64,000 nt of DNA from Zea mays (lineage: Eukaryota > Streptophyta > Magnoliopsida > Poales > Poaceae): NCBI RefSeq assembly GCF_902167145.1, contig NC_050101.1, positions 134,012,990 through 134,076,989 on the forward strand, written 5' to 3'. Position numbers and translations under genes: made by a program. Positions 55,607 to 64,000 of this stretch are shown piece by piece (positions within the stretch are counted from its first letter, which is position 1; every line of letters starts with the position of its first letter). The notes beneath the pieces are model-generated. The model searched no databases and was not told the DNA's origin. It worked only from the letters and a program-made list of their open reading frames with translations.

Positions 55607-56876
55607 TGAGGGCACCTAGAGGGGGGGGGGTGAATAGGTGATCCTGTAAAAACTTAAACTTATAGCCACAAAACTTTGATTAAGCGTTAGCACAGTAATT
55701 TCCAAGTGGCTAGAGAGAGTCAAAACACGATAACCACAAGAAAGCAATCACAGAGTTGACACGGTGGTTATCCCGTGGTTCGGCCAAGTACAAAACTTGC
55801 CTACTCCACGTTGTGGCGTCCCAACGGACGAGAGTTGCACTCAACTCCTCTCAAGTGATCCAATGATCAACTTGAATACCACGGTGTTTTTCTTTCCTTT
55901 GATCTTTTCCCGTTTGCGAGGAATCTCCACAACTTGGAGTCTCTCGCCCTTACAAATGAGTTCGCAAAGAGGCACGGAGTAAGGTGGGAATGAGCAACGC
56001 ACACAAGACTCGAAAATCAGAGCAACAACACGCACACAAGTCGCAACAAGAGCTCGCAACGCAACACAAAGAGTTCACAACTCCACAAGAGCTCTATATG
56101 CTATCACAATGAATCAAATGCGCGGAATCGATGTCTTGGTGCTTAGCAATGTTGTAGGAATGCTTGGTGTGCTCCTTCATGCGCCTAGGGGTCCCTTTTA
56201 TAGCCCCAAGGCAGCTAGGAGCCGTTGAGAACAAATCTGGAAGGCCATCCTTGCCTTCTGTCGTCGGGTGCACCGGACAGTCCGGTGCACACCGGACACT
56301 GTCCGGTGCCCGATTTGTTTCCATAAACAGCGCAGCCGACCGTTGCTGACTGTTCCAGATCTGGGAGCCGTTGGCGCACCGGACAGTCCGGTGCACACCG
56401 GACAGTCCGGTGCCCCCCTTCCGACCGTTGGTTCGGCCACGTGTCTCGCGCGGATTGTGCGGCCGACCGTTGGCCCGGCCGACCGTTGGCTCACCGGACA
56501 GTCCGGTGCACACCGGACAGTCCGGTGAATTTTAGCCGAAGTCGCCGGAGAAAAACCCGAGAGCAGCTGGTTTGCTCCGCGCTGGTCTGGCGCACCGGAC
56601 ACTGTCCGGTGCACACCGGACAGTCCGGTGCCCCAGCCCGAAGCAGTCTTTGGCTGTACACAGCCACTCTCCACTTATTTTCTTTTCTTCTTTCTGTTTC
56701 TAACACTTAGACAAATATATTAGTACACAAAACCAATGTACTAAGTCTTAGAAACATACCTTTACTTGTGATTTGCAACTTGTCCATCCATGGGCATAGA
56801 TTCACATTAAGCACTTTGTGATGGCACTCAATCACCAAAATACTTAGAAATGGCCCAAGGGCACATTTCCCTTTCA
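55607..56876 (-). repeat. E7 5' LTR (1270 bp)
   Basis: Nearly identical to 47915-49185. It carries a TATA box (56194-56202) and the palindrome array (56270-56632). The right flank GAACC (56877-56881) completes the target duplication. Confidence 0.96.
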
Positions 56877-57864
56877 GAACCGACAATAGTTCCTCGGATT
56901 ACACGGTGAAGCTTACAAATCACATACGTGAAAGTCCAAAGCGAAGTGGATCTCCAGCTACAAAACTAGAGCTCTCTAGGGAATGGAAAGACACAAATGC
57001 AAAAACTCTAAGCCAAAGAGATAGTTGTAATAACAGCCCTATGCCTCTATTTATAGAGGGTTATTTCCATTCCTAAACTACCCCTATTTACATAGAGTTT
57101 ATCCACTCCGCCAGGGGCAAAATAGACCAACTTCTAGGTTCTCGATCCAACGGCCACGCGCTCCACACGAAGTTGCTTCACCTCAACGCAACCTTCACTA
57201 TGCCACCACGTGCCGCCACCGATTCCCTCTAGAACCGCCTCTGCCAAGTTTTGAGGCCCAACTCGGCAAAACCCGCCATTCTAGAGTAGGGTGGATTTTT
57301 GAGGCTCAACCACCAAACCGCTGTGAGTATCGGACCGCGTGCATGTCCCCCACTTCCTAGACACGTGTCCCGCCAGTCCTCAACAGTGTCGATAACACTG
57401 CCCACCTCGCCTCATCCTTGCATGAGTATGTGTCCTAGGTGTCAGCCACCACGACTAATCACTCGACTGCTTCGGTCCGTCAACCAAGACCCAACACTCG
57501 TCCTTCACCGCTTCTAGTCCATTAACATGAGACTGCATGACCTTCACCTCAACACCACCATGTGAGCGTATATAAGCCGAAGGAAGGAAGAAGAAGAGAA
57601 ACTCACTCGAACGACCAAAAGCTAGATAAAAGCCAAAATAGGTCATCCGGAGCGAGCAAATATTGGTCCCCAAAGAAATGGGACTCAACACGACCAAGCA
57701 AAAAAGGCTAGTCCTAAAGAAGAGGCAAAAGTAGGGATGAACACCACTAGCCAGCAGATAAAGCCAAATCAGAGCACAAACCCAACACAAAAGCTGAAAT
57801 CCAAGATAGTTCCTCCAGAAAGAAGCAAATGGCTCAACACAACTAGCAAAAGCTCCAAAATCCA

Positions 57865-59190
57865 GTCTCTCTCCCCTTGAGAATCTCTCCCCACTAAAAG
57901 GACTCAACATGCTCAAAGAGTCTCCCAAAGCAAAAATCTCTCCCTTGTAAGGAGTCTAGGCTGAAAAGCTGAAAAACTCAAATTCTCTCCCCATTTGATG
58001 ATAGGAACAGCGGAAGCTCGAAAGACAAAAAATCTCTCCCCCTTGTTTGGAGGCTGAAAAATCTCAAAGTCTATCCCCCTTTTTAACAAGTGGACTCATC
58101 ACAAATAAGGGTAGAAACTTATACTCCCCCAAGACAAGAGAAATCCCCTTGAGAAAAGGCAGGAATGCAAAAGAAAGGAAAAAAATGGAGAAAATGAATA
58201 AGCTTCACGAGTACACTAGTCAGAGTGTAAAAATGCTCTAAGTGGTGTTGCGCTATGTGTGCAGCAATAAATGCATGTACTAGCAAACACCCAAACTATT
58301 CATATGCATAAGATATGTGAAGTGCAAGCTTTTTGATTCAGTTTTAAGCAGATCAAAAGAGAAGTTCACCACTAAAGACATCACTACGCATATAGTAAGC
58401 AGGAAATCAACTAAGTGTCACTCAAGGTAAAAAAGGTGAACTACCCAAAACAGCGGTCACTCATCATGCTAGAAACATATTTGAAATTGATACTAATTGA
58501 AATTTTCAGAAATTTATTAGATTTTGCAGCGGATTACAAATTTCAATCAAAAGCATATGAGTGCAAGAGGTTGTAAGCATTGTCATTGTCTAACTTTTCA
58601 ATCGGGTGTAGCATATATAGAAAAGCAACCAAAAGCTAAAGACACCAGTTTTAATCATCCACTACCCTGCTCAAGTTCATCCAAAAGCGCAAATGGTAGA
58701 AGCTCAATACAGAGAGGTTGTGACAAATGCAAACCCATCTCGATCTTTCTGAAATTTTCACTTATATTGATTTTGATTCAAGCACAAATTTAATGAATCA
58801 AGACAGTGAATGACTCAAAGCATGAGACATAGCCACCTAGCATATTACTGATAGCACAAAGGATCTCAACACATCCTACACATGCTAGGGGACAATCTCA
58901 ATGGTGAACAATTTTTGGATTCAACAAGTAACAGTCAGGTTCACAATTATGAAAATAGGCTTAGCTCAACAAAATTGTATCAATATGAGCAAAGAGAGCC
59001 TAAGCATGCCATATCATCATCATATACACACAGAACATACTACTAGGAGCATAGTTACAATCTAACAGTTATACAAGTGAAGCTCAAACTGCTACATGAG
59101 ATGTAGATATAATACAAGAATTAATAAAGAAAGACTAAAATCTACATGAAAAGTAGAAGAAAATGATAAAAACCAAAAATGGAGCCCTCA
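57865..59190 (-). other. E6 3' non-coding region
   Basis: Many CTCTCCCC stretches (57865-58100; GGGGAGAG on the minus strand) resemble the repeated polypurine motifs of Sireviruses. No credible frame on either strand, and no env-like gene. Confidence 0.6.
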
Positions 59191-59194
59191 GTCA

Positions 59195-60760
59195 AAAATG
59201 GAAGCAAGCACTCATTTCCCTCGCAAATGTGCAAATGTAGATTGATTAAGGGGTTTGGTATAAATGTCAGCAAGCTGTCAATGGGTATCAACATGTCGCA
59301 AATTGATGCCGCCTTTCTCATAATGATCACGAAGAAAGTGAAAGTGAACATCAATGTGCTTGGTCTTCGAATGCAACACTGGATTCTTGGCAACACTTAT
59401 GACACTCGTGTTATCACAAAGTAGAGATATATGATGAAAATCCAAACCAAAATCCTATGAGGTAGCCATCATCCAAAGCAACTACGAGCAACAACTAGCA
59501 ACAACGACATACTCAGCCTCTGTGGTAGACTGAGCAACGCTAGACTGTTTGCGTGAAGACCATGAAACCAAGGAAGTCCCCAAAAACTGACAAGTCCCAG
59601 AAGTAGACTTGCGCTCCAAGCGGCATCTCACAAAATCAGCATCTGAATAACCGCACAAATACAGAACGGAAGAAGAGTACCACAAACCAAACTCAGAAGT
59701 GAAGCGCAGGTACCTCATAATCCGTTTCACAGCCTAAAGTGCATGGGGAGGCTTGGAAGCGAGAGCACAGACACACTGCAAAGTGTATATCTGGCCTCGT
59801 CGCAGTCAAGTACAAGAGGGAGCCAATCATGCTCTTGTACTCCTTTTGGTCCACGGGCTTATCATCCTCATCGGCATCAAGCGCCATCGTGGTGGACATG
59901 GGCATCGAAAGTGTCTTGGCCTCGCCCATGTTGAACTTCTACAGGACATCCTTTGCATACTTACCTTGATGTACAAAGATCCCGTTTTGGTCCTATTTGA
60001 TTAGCAACCTAAGAAAGAAGTTTAGCTCTCCCATCATGCTCATCTTAATTCCCTACTCATAAGATCTAAAAACTTGGAAACAAGAACATGAGAAGAGCCA
60101 CCAAAGATAATATCATCCACGTATATCTGGACTAAAAGGGTATCACTGCCATGGTTGAGGAGAAAAAGAGTTTTGTCCATAGAACCCATTTTAAAACCCT
60201 TAGGAAGCAGAAAAGATTTCAAAAGCTCATACTAGGCTCTAGGGGCTTGTTTCAAACCATATAAAGTTTTTTGCAATTTAAAAACATGGTTTAGAAACTT
60301 GGAACTCTCAAAACTAAGGGGTTACCTCACATAGATCTCTTCCTCTACATACCGATTCAAAAAGGCACTTTTAACATCCATTTGAAAAAGCTCAAAACCC
60401 TTTAAAGCACCAAAGGCTAAACAAATCCTAATGGCCTCTAAACGGGCGACAGGGGCAAAGGTCTCCTCATAATCAATACCTTCTTTCTAGCAAAACCCTT
60501 GGGCTACCAACCTTGCCTTGTTTCTCACTACCAACCCATCCTCACTCTATTTGTTTTTGAAAACTCATTTTTTACCGATGGGACAGAAGTTCGAAGGAGG
60601 TGGCACCAAAACCCAAACCCGATTTCTCTCAAAATTTTCAAGCTCCTCATGCATATCATTGACCTCGTTAGGATTAGACAAAGTGTGTCCAACATCCTGA
60701 GGCTCAAAAGAAACAACAAAAACTAAGTGAGAAAAGTGGGACATCTGCTGATACATGGAG
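59195..60760 (-). pseudogene. E6 pol: decayed RT and RNase H
   Basis: 59195-59480 holds the end of RNase H with ADI-TKPL wording. 59482-59730 encodes LCGYSDADFVRCRLERKSTS and TTEAEYVVVASC. 59693-59929 encodes [20 protein letters not shown]. 60040-60222 has the catalytic [11 protein letters not shown]. 60565-60756 has the RT entry ELENFERNRVWVLVPPP. Frames change several times, so it is dead. Confidence 0.85.
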
Positions 60761-60940
60761 CGAGTGACTCACTCATCAATCCCACCAATCATTTGTTGAG
60801 GAGGGTGATCGCGTTGAACATGCCGTGGAGTCATCCTTGAAGAGGTGGCCTCCTCCTCAACAACAGCCTCAACTCCTCCAGTCTCAGCAGGTAGTAGCTC
60901 GAGCGGACCCTAAGTGGTGGAAGAAGTGGGGTTAGGTCCA

Positions 60941-61582
60941 TCAGCCAAAGTAGTGGAAGTAGCTCGAATGGGGCAGCCGGTGGAGTCGGCTCGGGATTAC
61001 CCAATCTGCGTCATCGTGCCCCTCCTCCACAAAGATGGTTTGTCCCATCTGATCTGGACCTATAGGCTTAAAGACAGGGGATAGACAAGGCGCAGTCTCA
61101 TCGGATGTAACCTCACAAGTCTCCATGATGTGGTTAGTCTCTAGGTTAAGAACACGATAAGCACGAGAATGTAATGCATAACCTAAGAAAACCCCATCAG
61201 AAGATTGAGACTCAAATTTGTCCAAATTTCCTTGTTTCAACACAAAACATCTGTAGCCAAACACCCTAAAATGGCTAGCCTTGGGTGGCTGTCCAAACCA
61301 CAACTCATAAGAAGTATTGTTCAAGAAGGCTCGAAGAAATATGCAGTTCGACACATCACAAGCAGTGTTGATTGCTTCGGCCCAAAAATGCCTAGGAGTC
61401 CTCTGCTCATCGAGCATCATCCTAGCCATCTCAACAAGGGTCTGATTCTTGTGTTCAACAATGAAATTCTGCTTAGACACATACAGAGAGGAAAACTGAT
61501 GCTTAAGTCCCAAAGAAGCACAAAAGGTCTCAAAATGAGTATTTTTAAATTCTGTGTCATTGTCACTGTGAATTGCTCTCAT
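60941..61582 (-). pseudogene. E6 pol: integrase fragment
   Basis: 213 codons with IHSDNDTEFKN (second catalytic Asp), HKNQTLVEMARMMLDEQ (catalytic Glu region; the usual ERKN reads EHKN), NTSYELWFGQPP and FRVFGYRCFVLKQG. The finger and first Asp are missing because the element is cut at about 61600. The Ser/Thr-rich end leads into the degenerate spacer before RT. Confidence 0.85.
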
Positions 61583-61599
61583 GACATTTTTGGAAAACT

Positions 61600-62097
61600 C
61601 GTTTGCTTTTTTCTTATGCTCTTGTGATCGAGTTTTAACTCACATCTGTTGTAAAGGCTAGCGAGAGGCTTCAACGTGTGAAGTGCCTCATGGAGACTTA
61701 GGTCTTTTGATTGAAAAAGAGAGGACTCAAGCTTGATGTTTAAAATCGCTTGAGAGGGTTGAAAGCGACCTGATCCTTAGGGACACCTCAACGGAGACAT
61801 AAGTTTTGTTTGGAAACCGAACTCCGGTAAATAAATCGTCGTGTTCATTTGTGTTGTTTTGCTTGCGGTTTGATTTCCCATCTTCCTCTCTAAGTTCTCT
61901 TGCTTGATCATGACTTGAATCAAATTTGTGTTGCTCCCAAGTTAATTATGCAATTATAAGAGCAACACTAGCAAGAAGAACTACTCTTCCTTACTCTGAT
62001 TCTATTACTTCTCGTTCTAAGCCTAACTGGGGATTAAAGTGTTTGTATTAAATATTAAATTTCAGGTTTTACCTATTCACTCCTCTCTAGAAGACTT
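61600..62097 (+). repeat. Copia LTR fragment, plus orientation
   Basis: The end AGGTTTTACCTATTCACTCC...GACTTTCA resembles the U5 end of Sirevirus LTRs (E3: CCTATTCACCCCCCTCTAGG). No frame. It joins E6 at about 61600 in the opposite orientation; left boundary uncertain. Confidence 0.5.
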
Positions 62098-62451
62098 TCA
62101 AAAAAATAGATCTTTTATAGTATAGATATACCATTGTCTGGTGCCTTGTTCATTTCAAAAGGATATTAAGGTCTTTTTGGAATATGATTTTTTTTGCAAA
62201 AAACAAAGTAATCTTGGTAAAATTTCATTACGAGTTTTATGTCTTATCCGGTTCTAGTGAGGCCGTAGGATGATGAGTTTGCCACCTCTCTCAAGTCGTC
62301 GTCTCCTTGCTGCTGCCAAAGAAGAAGGAGTAAAACACATTGCCAATGCAGTATCCAAGATTATTATTTCATTAGCTTATCCAACGTTGAAAGCAAAAGA
62401 CACGTCAGTGCCAGCTCACTCCCTTACCTTTGATCCAGATATTCCACTGTA
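62098..62451. other. Intergenic stretch with small frame
   Basis: A 64-codon frame (62270-62464, plus) beginning MMSLPPLSSRRLLAAAKEEG has amphipathic character but no domain I recognise. Its end overlaps the Helitron candidate, so it is probably not a real gene. Confidence 0.3.
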
Positions 62452-62469
62452 TCCCTACTACTAATTAAG

Positions 62470-63181
62470 AATGCAGTGTGGGCGCCTGGCGCGGCCATGC
62501 CCCCGCCTCCGCCTACCGCGCGTGATGGCCCAACGGCCCCACACCGACGTAGAGAAAGCACGCGGCCGTGGCGAAGAGGCCAACGCCGAGGCACACGGCC
62601 CACCTCCATCGCCCACCGCACCTTCTCCATCTCGACCTCCTACTCCTCCTCCTCCGCGTCCCCGACCACTTCCCACCCGTCGTCGTCGCACTCGCAGCGG
62701 AACCAGACGCAGAGGCCCGTGGTGGCGTCCTCCTCCGGTATCCCCTCCAGCCGGGTGGCTCGGCCGCGCGGGCCCTGTCCTGCATCAGCACACCGCCCTC
62801 CGCGAGCACCACCACCTCCGCCACGCACACCTTCGGTGAAGCTAGCGCCCCACGGCACTCCACGTGCCACACCCCCTCGCGTTGCGCGGAGAAGACGCCC
62901 TCCGCTGCGACCTCCTCCCCGGCGGCGACGAGCACCTTGAACCGCGCGCCCTCGGCGGCGGCGACCCGACGGAGCGTGACCTTGGCGGGCGCGGCTGGCG
63001 GGAGCGCGCGACCGTTTAGCCCCTGCGCCGCACCCCCGATGGCCGGGTGGTAGGCCAACGTGAGCTCCGCGGGCGTCGTGGCGGAGCAGGAGGAGAGGCG
63101 AAGGTAGAAAGCGCGGACGTCGAGGCGCCGGGACGGGGGCGGGCGGAGGAAGCCGCCCTCTATCGCTGTGGCGCGGCACAT
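62470..63181 (-). pseudogene. Uncharacterised plant protein with C-terminal membrane segment, frameshifted
   Basis: From ATG 63181 the frame reads MCRATAIEGGFLRP, then FYLRLSSCS and a domain-like stretch (ELTLAYHPAIGG, ALPPAAPAKVTLRRVA, GARFKVLVAAGEEVAAEGVF, VCVAEVVVLAEGGVLMQDR). After about residue 135 this frame turns to Arg/Pro-rich nonsense. A neighbouring frame (about 62590-62775) gives LEGIPEEDATTGLCVWFRCE, an acidic stretch and EMEKVRWAMEVG. The first frame then resumes with a hydrophobic segment, VCLGVGLFATAACFLYVGVG. So it seems to carry two compensating indels. The product would be about 220 residues with one C-terminal membrane helix. I do not recognise the family or function. Confidence 0.5.
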
Positions 63182-63249
63182 CGTGGAAACCGGTCGCTGA
63201 ACCTGCGTCGTCTTGCTGCTGCTCGAATGCTGTCCTTGTGATCACCGAA

Positions 63250-63919
63250 GGGCAAGGCAGCTTGTGCTGCTAGGATCTTTTGATAATAAAGCGGAGCGCG
63301 GAGGCGATAAGCGTCGGGTCGTCCGGTGGTTTTCCGCGTGGCGCCCGGGGTTTTCTTTTCGTGGCCGAGTCGGCCGAAACAGAGCACACGGTTTGGTTTG
63401 CATAGCTTTGTTGTGGGTTCCCGTCTTTTTCTCTCTGCCTACAGCAGCTGGGCTGGGCAGCGTTTAGCTGACGTCTGCGTGAGAGAGACCGCCGTCCAGG
63501 ATGGCTGCACGGGACAGGTGTGCACTAAGCCTGAAACATGTCACCACCAGGCCCGACTCTGGCCTCCATGCCATGCGCGCGTTGTGTTGCCACCGTAGCA
63601 GACCCTCGACGCGTGGAGCCAAATTCTGTTTTCCCCGCCGCACTACGACAATGCAGCAGCATAGCCACAGGGAAAAACACTGATATACTCCTAATATGCA
63701 GCTAATTCTGCCCGTTCCTGTTGGATCCGTAAACAAGCTAGCTAATTCATCACCCTCCTCACATCCAGCGTCCGCAAAATATAGTACAGAACAAGTACTT
63801 GAACTCACACCCCTATGCTATAGAAATTTAGGACTAATCAACAGACCACATATATCTTAGTGTTTAAAAATAAACAAAAAATATATTTGTAACCTAGACG
63901 CCGCTCTTATGCTCCACAT
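63250..63919. other. Right part of Helitron 2, possibly 5' flank of the gene fragment
   Basis: GC-rich up to about 63640, then AT-rich; no domain in the small frames. It may be promoter and leader of the minus-strand gene captured together with it. Confidence 0.35.
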
Positions 63920-64000
63920 CTCATGGCAACGCACGAGCACATAGTGTACCGAAGAAGAGAAATATATTATCCCCTGAGCCCACCTGCCATCCCGGGCCAG

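Larger units (their letters stand above)
47915..56876 (-). mobile_element. E7: complete young Sirevirus (Copia), 9.0 kb
   Basis: LTRs at 47915-49185 and 55607-56876 differ by only about four substitutions and one G in a G run. The duplication GAACC flanks the element. The primer-binding site on the minus strand is TTGGTATCGGAGCCG (55592-55606) and the polypurine tract is AAAAAGGGGGAGAT (49186-49199). Order on the minus strand: gag, linker, protease, integrase, RT, RNase H. Using the grass LTR rate of 1.3e-8 per site per year, four differences in 1270 bp suggest roughly 0.1 million years. It is not fully intact: the linker is in another frame. Confidence 0.95.
47311..57864 (-). repeat. E6 3' LTR, split by E7
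   Basis: On the plus strand begins TGAGACGACCAGAGGAGGG (47311). It is cut at 47914/56882 by E7 and carries a TATA box on the minus strand (TATAAATAG, 57047-57055). It probably ends near AAAATCCA (57864), before the purine-rich GGGGAGAGAGAC on the minus strand. The inner boundary is an estimate because no second LTR is present. Confidence 0.6.
47311..61600 (-). mobile_element. E6: decayed Sirevirus-like Copia, interrupted by E7, 5' end missing
   Basis: The 3' LTR (47311-47914 and 56882-about 57864) is split by E7. A non-coding region with GGGGGAGA-type motifs on the minus strand follows (57865-59190), then RNase H, RT and integrase fragments up to about 61600, where unrelated LTR-like sequence in the opposite orientation begins. 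Gag, protease and 5' LTR are missing. The RNase H and integrase wording is close to the Sirevirus E7 but many stops are present. Confidence 0.78.
62452..63944 (+). mobile_element. Candidate Helitron 2 carrying a gene fragment, 1.5 kb
   Basis: The 5' end TCCCTACTACTAATTAAGAA follows an A and resembles TCTCTACTACTTATTAAG of the first Helitron. The 3' end CTCATGGCAACGCACGAGCACATAG is followed by T and resembles the hairpin and end of the first (GTAGCAACGCACGGGC...CTAG), with ATAG instead of CTAG. Between them lies a broken gene on the minus strand. No RepHel protein. Confidence 0.55.

Noticed and set aside
58524..58793. Env-like gene downstream of the E6 pol
   Set aside because: Plus-strand frame, opposite to the element, without signal peptide or membrane segment pattern.

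Overview
The window looks like intergenic heterochromatin of a large grass genome, most likely maize (Zea mays) or a close relative. This rests on nested LTR retrotransposons of maize types, Sirevirus LTRs full of CACCGGAC...GTCCGGTG palindromes, Helitron termini of the common maize type, and MITEs in the gaps. I see no intact host gene, rRNA, tRNA or CRISPR array. About 85-90% of the bases belong to mobile elements.

Layout. (E1) 1-4213 plus 14558-16366 is a Gypsy element of the Tat type on the minus strand whose 3' part lies beyond the left edge. (E2) 4219-14557 is a plus-strand CRM-like Gypsy insertion in E1. It is a tandem in which a truncated first copy and a complete second copy share the LTR at 7688-8284. 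(E3) 16367-18378 is the 3' end of a plus-strand Sirevirus (Copia) into which E1 inserted. E3 itself sits in a degenerate PIF/Harbinger-like transposon remnant (18379-20401). (E4) 20402-30992 is a full-length minus-strand relative of E1 with two 1.5 kb LTRs. From 30993 to 39537 comes low-copy and small-element DNA: a 650 bp hAT-type MITE, a GC-rich island, an old LTR remnant, and a Helitron (35505-38872) inserted in a Stowaway-like MITE. That Helitron carries fragments of two unrelated plant genes. (E5) 39538-46427 is an old, decayed Copia element on the minus strand containing a 158 bp hAT MITE with a perfect 8 bp target duplication. (E6) 47311-about 61600 is a decayed Sirevirus-like Copia on the minus strand. 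(E7) 47915-56876 is a very young Sirevirus inserted in the 3' LTR of E6, with a perfect 5 bp target duplication. The right end (62452-63944) looks like a second Helitron carrying a broken copy of an uncharacterised plant membrane protein.

The genes are mostly retrotransposon polyproteins: gag coat protein, aspartic protease, reverse transcriptase with RNase H, and integrase. They work together to copy the element RNA into DNA and insert it. The Gypsy elements have the order PR-RT-RH-IN and the Copia elements PR-IN-RT-RH. Only the second CRM-like pol is a long uninterrupted frame; the rest carry stops or frameshifts.

The most interesting points are: the LTR-sharing CRM tandem, whose integrase tail runs into the LTR and resembles the centromere-targeting CR motif; the chimeric gene-capturing Helitron with a 73 bp tandem duplication of its 5' terminus and a third same-family terminus inside it; the probable second Helitron; an in-frame TAG shared by two Gypsy copies at the protease/RT junction; and the youngest Sirevirus, in which gag and pol share a frame while a 281-codon linker between them is in another.
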